Assembly (NCBI GenBank): GCA_036186865.1
Contig: AP025069.1
Location: forward strand, 18,041,447 to 18,105,446
Source: Eustoma russellianum
Taxonomy: Eukaryota > Streptophyta > Magnoliopsida > Gentianales > Gentianaceae
DNA length: 64,000 nucleotides
Direction of reading: 5' to 3'
In this document: positions 23,549-34,482 of the stretch, piece by piece
Position numbering within the stretch: position 1 is the stretch's first letter
Layout of the letters: every line of letters starts with the position of its first letter
Position numbers and translations under genes: made by a program
Notes under the pieces: model-generated
Database searches by the model: none
What the model was told of the DNA's origin: nothing
The model's input: only the letters and a program-made list of their open reading frames with translations

Positions 23549-26500
23549 CAAAGTCATGGTCATTGGGGTACAATTCCTTAAGTGATTCGAATCCTAAGAA
23601 GCGTGAGGATAATGTAGTGACTAACGTGTATCTCCTAGAGAGGGCATCAGCAACTATATTGTCCTTTCCTTGTTTGTACTTAATCACGTAAGGGAATTGT
23701 TCTATGAACTCTACCCATTTGGCATGTCTTTTGTTCAACTTTCCCTGCCCTTTAAGATACTTAAGGCTTTCGTGGTCAGTGTGGATCACAAACTCTTTAG
23801 GTTGAAGATAGTGTTGACAAGTTTGTAGGGATCTCACAAGGGCATAAAGTTCCTTATCATAGGCAGAGTAATTCAATGCTGCTCCTTTCAACTTTTCACT
23901 AAAGTAGGCTATGGGTTTCTTACTTTGGGTCAAAACTGTGCCTATACCCACTCCACTTGCATCACACTCGATCTCAAAGGTCTCGTCAAAATTTGGTAGC
24001 CTAAGTATGGGTGCAGTGGTCAGCCTACGCTTGAGCTCATCAAATGCCTGTTGTTGTGGCTCTTCCCACCTAAAAGGCACATCTTTTTTTACAATTTCGT
24101 TTAGGGGTTCAGCTATGGAAGAAAAATCTTTAACAAAGCGTCTATAAAAGCTTGCTAGTCCATGAAAACTACGAACTTCCCCTACAGTCTTAGGTATAGG
24201 CCACTCCACAATTGACCTAACCTTTTCCTCATCCATTTCTACTCCCTCAGCCGAAATGACAAAGCCTAGAAAAACTACGCGTTCTAAACAAAAGGAGCAC
24301 TTCTTAAAGTTGGCGTAAAGTTGTTCTTGCTTAAGCTTTTCAAAAACGGCTCGAATATGGTCAAGATGATCTTCTATGGTTTGGGAATAGATTAGGATAT
24401 CATCGAAATAAACAACAACAAATCGGCCTATGAACACTCGTAAGACTTCATTCATTAGCCTCATAAAGGTGCTAGGAGCGTTGGTGAGCCCGAAGGGCAT
24501 CACTAACCACTCATAGAGCCCAAACTTGGTTTTGAATGCAGTCTTCCATTCGTCCCCTTCTCTAATGCGTACCTGGAAGTACCCTTGCTTAAGGTCGATT
24601 TTGGTGAAGAATTTGGATCCGTGCAACATGTCTAACATATCGTCTAGTCTAGGTATGGGGTACATATACTTGACGGTGATCTTGTTTATGGCTCGGCAAT
24701 CGGTACACATTCTCCACGTTCCATCCTTTTTGGGTACTAAAATGACTGGGACGGCAGATGGGCTTAGACTCTCTCGGACTTGTCCACTCGCTAGGAGCTC
24801 CTCTAGTTGCCTTTGGATTTCTTTGGTTTCTTTGGGGTTGGCTCGATAGGCTGGGCGATTGGGTAACACGGCTCCTGGGACAAAGTCGATTTGATGTTCT
24901 ATTCCTCTAATGGGTGGTAATCCGGATGGTGGTTCAGAGGGAAACAGAACTTCATATTCTTGGATAAGGGACGCAACTGAGGTATGTAAGTTTGGTGGGA
25001 GTTCTTCAAGGGCAAGTTGACACGACTTTGGGATGATGATGAGGACAGTTTGGTTGTTATAAAGTGCACGTGTTACCTCTCTTTTCTTTGCGAAATACCC
25101 ACACTTCTTTTTGGACTCGTTGACACTTAGGGGCACTACCTCTTTTCCCTTGCTCTCCTGTTTTTTGTTCTCACTTTTCATACACTCCACGAATTTTCTC
25201 TCGGCTTCTTTTTCCTTAGGATCGGCTCTAGACTTGGACATGCGTTGGTGATCTTCGTGGACTTTGTGTGGTGGAAGTGCATGCAGTTTGTACAATTTGC
25301 CATTCAATTTGAAAGAATAACGATTCAAATAACCATCATATGTCACATGTCGATCAAATTGCCATGGCCTACCAAGTAAGATATGACTAGCATGCATTGG
25401 TGCAACATCGCATAAAACATCACCTTTGTAACTACCAATGCTAAGAGAAATCAAAACTTGTTTACTTACACTAACTTCACCGCAATCATTTAGCCATGCA
25501 AGTTTGTAAGGATGCGGATGATTAGTCATAGGCAAATTCAGTTTTCTTGCTAATTCGGTGCTAGCCACATTCGCACAAGAACCGGAATCAATGATCATGG
25601 TGCACACTTTACCATTTATCATGCAATGAATATGGAAAATGTTCTCTCTATGTTGTTCGTGATCATCTAATTTCGGATATGCATTTAAAGCTCTACGCAC
25701 AACAAGAAACTCCTTAGTGTCAAAATCATCTAATGCGCCTAGATCCTCTTCAGGTTCAATTTCATTATCATGCTCGGACTCGTTTTCATGCTCGGACTCG
25801 GACACATATTCGTTGGTCTCTTCAATTAACATGATTCTTTTTGCATTAGGACACTCTTTTCCTATGTGACCACGTCCTTGACATTTATAGCATTTAATGT
25901 CTCGAAACCTGTTTGAGGGATCAGAAGAATTTCCGATAGGAGCCCTTTGTTGGGTGCGTTCATCTCTCCTTTGTGTGGATTGCACACGATTGTCCATTCT
26001 TTGTGACACACCTTGGTCACGTGCTTGGCCTCCTGTAGGCCGTGAACTTCCCGTTCCTGAAGGCTTGCTGGAAAATCCTTATGAAGACTGATTAGTACGA
26101 TAATTGGAATTGAAATTGGTGGAATTACGTACCTTTAATTGTGTTTCAATCTTTTCAGCCATATGTACCATGGTGGTGAGGTCGAGATAAGGTTGAAGAT
26201 CAACCATTTGCGCAATCTCTCTATTTAAACCATGTAAGAAACGAGCTTTGGTGGCCTCTTCAGGTTCCTGCAAGTTAGACCTTTCCAACAAAATTTCTAA
26301 CTCTTTATAGTACTCGTCTACACTTTTGGAACCTTGACGTAAGTTGTGCAAACTCGTGAAAATAGAACTCTCATAATTGTTTGGAATAAAACGTTGTCTC
26401 ATTTCAAACTTCATTTCTTCCCAAGTAGCAATTGGAGGTTGTCTTGTCTTAGTTCTATTTCGACACAAATTTGTCCACCAATTAAGTGCATAACCAGAAA

Positions 26501-27062
26501 ACTCAATAGAAGCGTATCTCACTTTTTGCAATTCACTATAATTGGTACAAGAAAAGATTAAATCCACTTTCGTTTCCCATTCTAAATATTCCTCCGCATT
26601 ACTTTTACTATAAAACGTGGGAATATTTATTTTGGTTTTAAGAAAATCATCATCTTGCGGGAAAAGGGGATTTTGACGTCTTTGGTAACCACGGGGAGGG
26701 TGGTCATCAAAGTCATAATCATCATGCTCAAAGGGAATGTAATCATCATTGTACCTTCTTGGAGCGCACCTTCGTGCTTGTGTAGGAGGAACAAACCTTC
26801 TTGCTTCTGTGTGTGGTGGTCTAAGGTTGTCATCCTCAACTTCTTCTGGGGGATGGCGCCTTGGTTGTGGTAGGGGAACGGCCCTGCTTGTTCCTTGGCC
26901 ATCACTCGTTTTGTAGCTTCGCTCCACGTCTTCCAGGCGATGCTTAATTATCTCATTGTCATGCATGAGTTTCTTAAGTATCACTAGCATTTGTTGTTGC
27001 GTGTTGTCAATAGTTTCGGCCTCTTTTGACTTGCTAGATGCGAAATGATTGCTGCTGGCCAT
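23549..27062 (-). pseudogene. CRM-B Gag-Pol of B1 (gag to RNase H and start of integrase)
   Basis: I choose MASSNH at 27062 as start, as in B2, over an upstream in-frame ATG at 27125. Gag has an N-terminal helical part, a basic PRR-rich part, and the core with YALNWWTNL and FLHGLNREIAQ. The knuckle is CYKCQGRGHIGKEC. Protease DSGS, RT with VVVYFDDILIYS near 24400 and RNase H with ECDASG and HTDHESL follow in one frame. A single nonsense codon at 26079-26081 separates gag from the knuckle; B2 has a serine codon there. The frame then reads into the solo LTR at 23548. Apart from that stop, the solo LTR and the missing end, the frame is intact. Confidence 0.9.
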
Positions 27063-28727
27063 TGTACCTAAGGAATTAAACGAAAACAAAGGGGAAAAGA
27101 AAGAAGCAAGCTGACACAAAGACAAACAAACAATAAGGGATTAGTAAAAAAAATAAGCTATGAACACTCCGCTTTCTATTCTTTCCACTCTCTTACCACT
27201 TTGGTTCTTGGATAACCTGAAGTTAAGAAGGCTCAAAGTGATCAATAAGGAAGTGTATTGCCAAGGCTTCTTCAAATCACAATGTTCTCCACTTGTTTCT
27301 TCCTTTTTGCTTTCAAGTTGCACCAATTAGTATCAAAGTAGAATCAATTGAAATGAACACAAACTTGAACTTTATACTAAGACTCAAAGAAAATAAGCAA
27401 CCAAAGTTGATGTATAAGGCTGAACCAAAGATAAACTAAGGGTTGCCGTGGGCAATCTTTAGTTAATTTTGATTCTATGCACTTACTATCCACAAAATGG
27501 TTCAAGTCATGCAACAATCGAGCAACCAAATGTGTGATTTGTTCAAGAAGATTAGGAGATGGGGAGTAGGGTATATAGGGGACGGCAATGTGGGGTAATA
27601 TGATGTCCAAGGTTTGCAAGTCGTACCAAAAATTTTCCACGCAATGCACAAACGTTTTGTCCTTTTTCTTTTCTCTTGTTCTTTTGTTTTTCTTTTTCTT
27701 CCTTGCTATTTCAATTGAGCAAGGTTCAGATTCTCTTTTTTTTTACTAAGGGCAGAATTGGAATTTCACGCGTTTTGCACTTAGCACTTGCGTTTTTTGA
27801 CAGAAGAGTGCAATGTATTTAAAATGCAATTTGTATCTTGGACTTGCAACAAAAATAACCTTGGAAAGTGAAGGAATTTGGGGTAAGATCGAATGGGGGT
27901 TAGGGTTAGGGTTTTTGATTTAGGGTGTTTTTGAACGTTTTGGGATTTTGCGGAATGGGGTTGTAGGAACGGAATGGGTGTTGTAAATTGACTATTTGGG
28001 TTGGTAATTGATGATTGGTGTGGTCAATTTGGATATTGGTTGGTCTAGGACAGAATTTGAACAAAATTCAAATTCTAGGATTAGGGTTTATTTGAATGAA
28101 TTGGGATCTTTAGAATCTGATTGTATTTGTTAAAATTGGTTTGGGGCTTTTTGTTTGGGGTGTAAATAGGGCTATTTGGGATCAGGTTGGCGAGTTTTAG
28201 AGTTGGGTTGGGGTGGGGCTGGTTGGGCCGTGGGGTGTGGGGCTGGTTTTAGGGTTTGGTTGGTGTTGCAAGTAGGTTGTGAAGACAAGCACACGTAGGA
28301 CTACTAGATTTATAGCATGAGATCAATCACAATGCGAATCACAAGATGCATACAATCATCACCAACTAAAAGCTTCGGTAGCAACAAGATGATTTGAAAC
28401 CGAGGTAGATTTATAGGCTGATGGTTGGAATATTTAAAAGAAGGCTGAATGTAACCTAAAATGCAACGAACCCTAATGTGTTCAAGTTTGAACGACTTAA
28501 AATCAGATTGTGATGTGAAAGGAAATAAAGGAAATGACACTTGAATGATGAAAAGCAAAATGCAGCAACTTGCAAGGACTCAAAGAAATGTTTGTTTTTT
28601 TGGACGTTTTTTTTGAAATACAAGACAATGGCGTGGAGAGTGAGGGGTAGAAGAAGGACTCAACTGAAATTGAATTGACTAGACTCAAACGAAAAAAAAT
28701 GATAGATGGTGGAATAGAGTAACCTGG
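27063..28727 (-). other. Leader of B1
   Basis: About 1.6 kb of untranslated leader with no convincing gene. It contains a hairpin at 27434-27464 shared with B2 and N1. The TTAGGGTTAGGG stretch near 27900 is part of the leader, since B2 has it too. Confidence 0.75.
27434..27464 (-). promoter_or_regulatory. Conserved leader hairpin (B1)
   Basis: Two 14-base arms around a 3-base loop, AACTAAGGGTTGCC and GGCAATCTTTAGTT on the plus strand. In the transcript 12 of 14 positions pair. It lies about 370 bases before the chosen gag ATG. B2 and N1 have the same structure with a base-pair swap in B2. Confidence 0.55.
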
Positions 28728-28739
28728 GCTCTTATATCA
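28728..28739 (-). other. Mutated primer-binding site of B1
   Basis: Plus strand GCTCTTATATCA against the expected GCTCTGATACCA: two changes. B2 keeps the exact match. B1 would prime poorly. Confidence 0.75.
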
Positions 28740-28742
28740 ATT

Positions 28743-30076
28743 TGATGCGTGCAACTCGTGGGCTCCAACAATTCCACCTTCCAAACGTCCTTCACAAGGG
28801 TTAGGCACAAAGAAGTAAACTTCCCCTTGCTTCCTTAGTGATAAAAACGTGTGAACAAACGAGCAAGACCAACACTACAAGATGGTCGTTGATCAGGCAA
28901 ACCAAAATGGGCCTCCTGGACGGCACCTTTTAGCAATGGCAATACCTTCAATATGCTCAACTTTGAAGGTTCTTAACCTAGGTTTTTAATGCAAAACCAA
29001 GAAAACAAAGTCTCACATAAAGTGAAAGAAATATCAAGGATTCTTATTCATCAAAAGGGTGTGTTTACAATCATCCAAAGGGGTCTATTTATAGGCCTAA
29101 AATCGTCCCCCTTCAGCCTTGAAATGGCTAGAAATAATTCAAATAAAGCTATCTAACAAATGTTTAAATTTGAACTTCGCTTGAATTTCAAAACTAAGAT
29201 AATTCTAGCTAAAACTTGAAATGCTTGCAAGATGTTATCTCCTCTATGTCCACCCGATTTTGAGGAGCCAATGGTGTCTTGGAGAAGCTGATTTGATGAG
29301 TGGGATGAGGCCTGAAGTTGATCTCAAAAGTTAGTTGAATTTGAATTCAAGTTGAGTTTGAATTTGAGCTTGCTTTGAACTTGGCTCTTGGATATCTTCC
29401 TCCACTAATCCAGCCGTGTCCTTGATGAAATGATGTGTAGAAAAACCTGATTTGATGACGATAAGATGGCTGGGATTGAATTCAAATGATGGTTGAAGTT
29501 TGAATTCAAATTGAGTTTGAATTTGAATTCAAACTTGGATTCAATTTGAATTGTGATCTATCTCCTTCTTTCCTCTTCAAAATGGCGTGTAAATGGCTGA
29601 GATGATAGCTGAATCCCTTTTGAAATGTAAGCCTCAAATTGGTTGAAACTTGAATTCAAATCATGGTTGAATTTAAATTCAAGTTTATCTTCAAGTTTAA
29701 ATTCAAGTAAGATGTCATCCTTTAGCTTAAAGTGGCCGGCCCTTGTGGTATGTTGTAGATGATTTTTGATTTCAATTTGAACAAGAGACTCCATCTTGGA
29801 CACATTTGAATTTGTCTTAGTGTAGACAAATATTCTCTTCAAACATTCTCTTCAAACATTCTCTTCAAACATTTCATGTACCTAATTTACATGCTGATAC
29901 ACGTTCAAGTTGAAGGTTCAATAAAATGAACCCAAGGAGTCTTAGGTTCATCGTGAACATGATTGTACAAGAAGGCGGCAACTTGATGACAAAGTTCCCT
30001 TGCCCTCCTTCTTGTCATAGGACCTTTGACCTCTTGATGGGGCCTTTGATCCTCATCGGACCCTTGATCCTCATCA
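28743..30076 (-). repeat. CRM-B 5' LTR of B1
   Basis: Plus strand TGATGCGTGC to CCTCATCA, next to the primer-binding site. TATA box in minus orientation at 29085-29093. Shorter than the other CRM-B LTRs, mostly because the 13-bp array has only about three copies. Followed by TTACT. Confidence 0.92.
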
Positions 30077-30230
30077 TTACTTTATGTCAACCATAGTTAC
30101 TTATGTCAACTATAGTTACTTTATGCTAACTATAGTTACTTTATGCCAACTATAGTTACTTTATGTCAACTATAGTTACTTTATGGCTAACCTAGGTTAC
30201 TTTATCCAACTAGAGTTATTTCCTTAACCT
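30077..30230 (+). repeat. Tandem repeat, about 20-bp unit
   Basis: Some seven imperfect copies of TTACTTTATGTCAACTATAG with drift toward the right end. It starts exactly at the B1 LTR edge. No coding sense. Confidence 0.85.
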
Positions 30231-30240
30231 TGTAGTAAAT

Positions 30241-30964
30241 ATTAAGTAACCATGGTAATCTTTCTTGGTCAATCATGGGGGGGCGGTTTTGACTCCTTGG
30301 GGGGAAACTTTACCATGCTTAATTTCTCTCCAAATGAGTTTAATAAGAAGCCATGTGGGTATTTGCCCCCTTTTTAATTGTTTCCCTTTTTCTTGTTTTA
30401 AAAATAAAGTTAGGAAATTCCCAATTTCCTCTGGGCTAGGCCGAAATTCTCCAAGAATTTGGGGAAGAATTGCCCACTACTTACACTCCTTAATTTTCAT
30501 TTGGCTTTATTTTAGGGAAGCCCTTAAGATTAAGCTCTCCTATAATTTGGGAAAAACCCTTTAAGGCCCTTTTTAAACCTTGTGGCCGAAATTTTCTTAA
30601 GCCTTTGGGAATGAATTGGTCACTGCATATAGTCCCTAACTCACGCTTGAATTGATTATATCATTTGCTTATCATCCTAAAATAAAAGAATCACTAAGGA
30701 AACTTAGTGAAAGACGCTTGGAAGATACCACTTTATTAATTCACTTATATGAGTAAAACATTTTTAGTAAAAGAATTCACTTTTCGGCGGGGTACAACAT
30801 TTGAAGACTTGTAACCTAGTTTTCAAAATGTTTCAAAACAGGTACTGAAAGAAGAAACTGTTTTCAGAAGTTGGGTTTTTGGTCTAAAACAATTTTAAAA
30901 ACCAAATTTTTCGCACCCACTATTCAACCCCTCCCCCTTCTAGTGGTGCCTTTCAGATCCTACA
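30241..30964 (+). repeat. Probable 3' part of an LTR from another retrotransposon
   Basis: The stretch ends CTTTCAGATCCTACA and is followed after two bases by a primer-binding-like TGGTATCAGAGT. The end CACCCACTATTCAACCCC, CCTTCTAGTGG and ATCCTACA is typical of plant copia LTRs. The left limit is unclear. Around 30420-30610 the reverse complement resembles 3345-3610. Confidence 0.45.
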
Positions 30965-30966
30965 AG

Positions 30967-30978
30967 TGGTATCAGAGT
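30967..30978 (+). other. Primer-binding site next to the unnamed LTR
   Basis: TGGTATCAGAGT, one change from the initiator-tRNA match. After it an open stretch starts MILDRMKLTIASFNSKR (from about 30993), which could be a gag start. It is cut at about 31049 by the presumed N1 LTR. Confidence 0.45.
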
Positions 30979-31049
30979 GCAAGAACAATGATATGATCTT
31001 GGATCGTATGAAATTAACGATCGCTTCTTTCAACTCCAAAAGACACCTT

Positions 31050-32309
31050 TGATCAACCTTTGCGTGGGACAATAGTACAAACACCACCTTCTTGGACAAG
31101 AGAAATCAACAACGTCTGCGTCGAGCAATTCAAATCTCCCAATCTAACACGTCATTCCGTATCCTTGGATTGTGATTCACCAACTAGGTTTGCTCAAACC
31201 TTGATTGGATCTAGCCTTGATTTTGAATTTGTGAAAACCAAAGGAAAACACTCAACAAGCAACCCACGGTTGAAAGACAAAGTTACCAAAAGTTTGAAAT
31301 GAAACCTGAAATTGAAATTCTGAGAAAACTGCCTTCTCTTGCTATGTTTCCTACCTTATATAAGGCTATATTTTTGCTATTACTAGAAGATAAATGATAA
31401 ATCAAAGTCCGCATATCACTACCTATCAATCTAAACCAAATCTACATATAGGATAAGTCAAAGCTAATCAAAGAAGATTACATAAATGCAAATCTATAAA
31501 ATCTCGTCCTGGAATACACCCTGTCGGTTTTTGACTTCTACCCGTTTTTAGACGCCGAATTAGGGTTTACACTCCACATAAAAGTTGTAGATCATGAAAT
31601 TCTCTTGAATTTGGCCTTTTGAATTACCTCATTTGGACTTTTCGTCAAAGAGATACGTCCTTCTAAAGATCAGCAATCTAACCAGTGGGCTTCAGTACAT
31701 TCTATTCTGGACTCCCATCTTCCATCTGATTTCGTTCCACCTTGTATCCCTAATTAGGAAAAGTACAAAACATAAAAATCGTCTCAAATTGAGTTATCTA
31801 ACACTCCAAGTGGATTTAACCAATTTGAACCTGTACTCCGACCTGTGCATCCAAAATACCAAACAGTGTCCGGCTGCCTTCCTGAAAAATAGGGATCCTC
31901 CGAGCCACTTTCTTTATTTAGCCTTGTCAGCTTAGAAAACACTCAAAAAGGGTTATTAGCACATAAACACATATTAAAAGACTATATAAAATATCCTAGA
32001 CCTAAAACAAAGACAACACAAACAACTAGACTCTATATTACGACGACAACGCATGAAATGACCATCCTGTCCTCCCACAAACCTTACATCTTATAATATG
32101 CAATAAACTCAAGGACAATCAAATCATGGCCTCAATAAACACAGAAAAATCATGCATCTACATTTGTTGGCTCATCTTGCACATGTTTGAACAAGAAGCT
32201 CTTTAGTTTACATCTTCTATTTGTGCAAAAGCTTCTTGTTTGTGGAGTTAGTATGTTCAAGACCCTTGTTTGTGAAGTTTGTATGTTTAGGGCTCCTGGA
32301 ATCGCATCA
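31050..32309 (-). repeat. Putative 3' LTR of N1
   Basis: On the minus strand it starts TGATGCGATTCC directly after the purine run GAAGAGGGAGAGAA and would end at 31050 (plus strand TGATCAACC). About 1260 bases, like CRM-A and CRM-B LTRs. A TATATAAGG box lies at a sensible place. The start is well supported; the end is a guess from the TG and length. Confidence 0.5.
31354..31365 (-). promoter_or_regulatory. TATA box of N1 LTR
   Basis: CCTTATATAAGG, a perfect palindrome, lies about 950 bases after the N1 LTR start in transcript direction. Confidence 0.5.
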
Positions 32310-33146
32310 TTCTCTCCCTCTTCAAAAGGATTTGACCTTGAATCTAAACATGCAAATGGATAAGAGGGATACTCCACAAATAACTCATAAACTATGTAAG
32401 ATACAACTTCAAGCAAACCAAGTGCAATGATCATATATAATTTAAGTCTAACATGCTTAGGATGAGCAATCAATTGAATGAAGACATATACAAATAATAT
32501 CACATCATCACACATATTTACATGAACACTTAGACACAAGCACCTCTTTCTAATGTATTTAGGATGCATTAACAAGATAGGTAGAAAACTCCTCACATAA
32601 GATTTATCATGCATGAAAGAGAAAGTATGTAAAACATGAAGAATAAACAATGTACCTTGTAGTCTCCTTAGAACTTCCAAATCAGATGTATTTGAACTAT
32701 CATGCTCAACAAAGCACAAATCAACACAAACATGCAGATTATCATCTTCAAAATCAGTTTGCAATGTAACGTCAAGTGGAATTTTAGATTCATACGCATG
32801 CAAATTAGAATTTTCATGGGATGGAAGGTCACTACTAAGGCGCTGAAACAAAGGATTATCATAGACAACCCATTCATGCTTCTCAACGTTATCATGTTTA
32901 TGACCTAGGGCATCACTATTCTCACTTGAAATTTCACTCAAATCATTTTGTAAAGCAGCATGCAAATCAAGAAAATCATTTGTGGCACAAACAATTTCAG
33001 ATTCAAGCTCATCACTTTCAGCACGCAAGTCAGTCTCATGCATATAAACACGATAAACATCAACAAGTCTCCTAAGACCCTGCAATTTATTAATGAAGTC
33101 TAATCTGTGCACCTTTTGTTCTTCTACTTCCGTAAGGATCTCAAAG
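32150..33146 (-). pseudogene. N1 protein, C-terminal part (acidic, hydrophobic segments, LTR-encoded tail)
   Basis: No family recognised. The frame continues from the A3 insertion point and stops at 32150-32152, inside the LTR. It has an acidic, helical stretch (residues roughly 135-300 of the joined frame), then hydrophobic runs including LFILHVLHTF, FLPILLMHPKYIRKR, VILFVYVFIQLIAHPK and LYMIIALGLLEVVSYIVYELF, then the Pol-like end SRSNPFEEGEND and the tail FLFKHVQDEP. The HPK-basic motif occurs twice. It could be an envelope-like or membrane-bound Gag accessory protein, but that is a guess. Broken only by A3 as far as this part is concerned. Confidence 0.6.
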
Positions 33147-34468
33147 TGATGAGCTACAGACTAACCTTGTGGATACAAACACTGATGATGACACCTCATT
33201 GCCCCACAATGGTCCCATAACAAGGAGTATGGCTAAGAAATTGTTACAATGTGTTGAATCATTTCTTTACAGGCATGAAGAGGATGAGCCAAGAAAAGAT
33301 GATGTCCATTGGGTTTATATGATACAAGCTATGATCTAGTTGTATCAAATGCATGTTGTACATATCTTTAGATGTTCTTTTTTAATATTAATGGTTTGTT
33401 AACTTTGTTTTAGGATAGTATGTGTTGTATTCTTGCCTTATCTTTCAGGTACACGTTTTTAGCTTGAAGATGCAATTCAAAGCTGAATTTTTGTCCTAGC
33501 AAAGAGGTGTTGTGCAAGGAGCTTACAAGCAAGGTGGTGACAAGCACTCATGTTAATTCAAGCAATGTTCTTCACGTTGAAAACAAGAATGTGGAAGCTG
33601 CTCAAGCCTTCAACTAACAGAAAGGAGTCTTCTAAATGCTTGAACCAATCATAAACAACTAAAGAAAGTTCAACAAGCTCCTCAACCAAGGATCCAATCA
33701 CAAGCTTGAAGATTTTCGGCTGGTCTAGGCATATTTTGTTTGAATATTCAACACCAAAGTAAGAACCAATCAAGGCCAAGTACAAACCAAGCTGCACACT
33801 CCATAAACCAATCAAAACTTTGGCTGAATTCAAGCAAGGGAATGTACGGTTGTCTAAGGGAAATTCTTTGAAAATTCAAGCTACAACTCACAACCAATCA
33901 AGGCTAAGATCCAAGCAAGCTGCTCAATGTTTAAACCAATCAAAATTATGGGTGAAGACAAGCAAAGAAGGAAGGAGAAGCAACCAGCTTCTTTTCAACC
34001 GAAAGTTGCTCCAACTTGTTCAAAAAGCAAACATGTTATTCCTAGTCTTGTACTTTGTATTTTAAACTTTGTACCTTGTAAATTTTCGTTTGTTATAAGT
34101 AGGATAAGAAGCTGAATGTACAAAGGAACCATTATCAAACATATTTCAATCAAATTTCCTTCAAGGAGTTCACAACTATTTCTTAGTTGAAGTTTGAAAC
34201 CACTAACGGTTTTCTTTCAAGTTCCTAGCCTAGAACTTGTTAGTATTTGCTTCATCATTTGGTTTACAGCATCTTAGGGTCTCATTGAGGTTTTAGATGC
34301 GTTGGAGTGCCAAAGAGGGAGAGGTGTTGGCATAAATTGAGCCAAGAACAATGGTTAAAGTTCAACGGGTATCTTGGAGATGTTCTTTGACATAGCTTGT
34401 GTTCAAATCAGTTTGGAATAGGAGACAAAGTCCTTGGCAACATTTTCTAGCCTTCGTTTGGCTCATCA
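33147..34468 (+). repeat. CRM-A 5' LTR of A3
   Basis: 1322 bases. TATAAGTAG at 34094-34102. Tail coding at its left end stops at TAG near 33337. Primer-binding site follows at 34471. Confidence 0.96.
34094..34102 (+). promoter_or_regulatory. TATA box of A3 5' LTR
   Basis: TATAAGTAG, same place in all CRM-A LTRs, about 370 bases before the LTR end. Would drive the genomic transcript. Confidence 0.55.
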
Positions 34469-34470
34469 AT

Positions 34471-34482
34471 TGGTATCAGAGC
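34471..34482 (+). other. Primer-binding site of A3
   Basis: Exact TGGTATCAGAGC two bases after the 5' LTR. Confidence 0.92.

Larger units (their letters stand above)
20978..30076 (-). mobile_element. CRM-B copy B1, truncated at its 3' end
   Basis: On the minus strand: 5' LTR (28743-30076), damaged primer-binding site, 1.6-kb leader, Gag-Pol from 27062, a solo CRM-B LTR insertion at 22103-23548, the integrase to its GPY/F start near 21119, then a misplaced piece of leader. The end of Pol, polypurine tract and 3' LTR are missing, so no target duplication can be read. Confidence 0.9.

Noticed and set aside
24526..24849. Long antisense frames opposite RT and integrase
   Set aside because: Shadows of the conserved Pol coding strand.
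27890..27935. TTAGGGTTAGGG near 27900 and 59613 as interstitial telomere repeat
   Set aside because: Too short and irregular, and the same stretch is part of the CRM-B leader in both copies. Plant telomeres are mostly TTTAGGG.
30265..30564. 99-codon plus-strand frame
   Set aside because: No motif or repeats of coding type; the region resembles an LTR and partly matches 3345-3610 in reverse complement.
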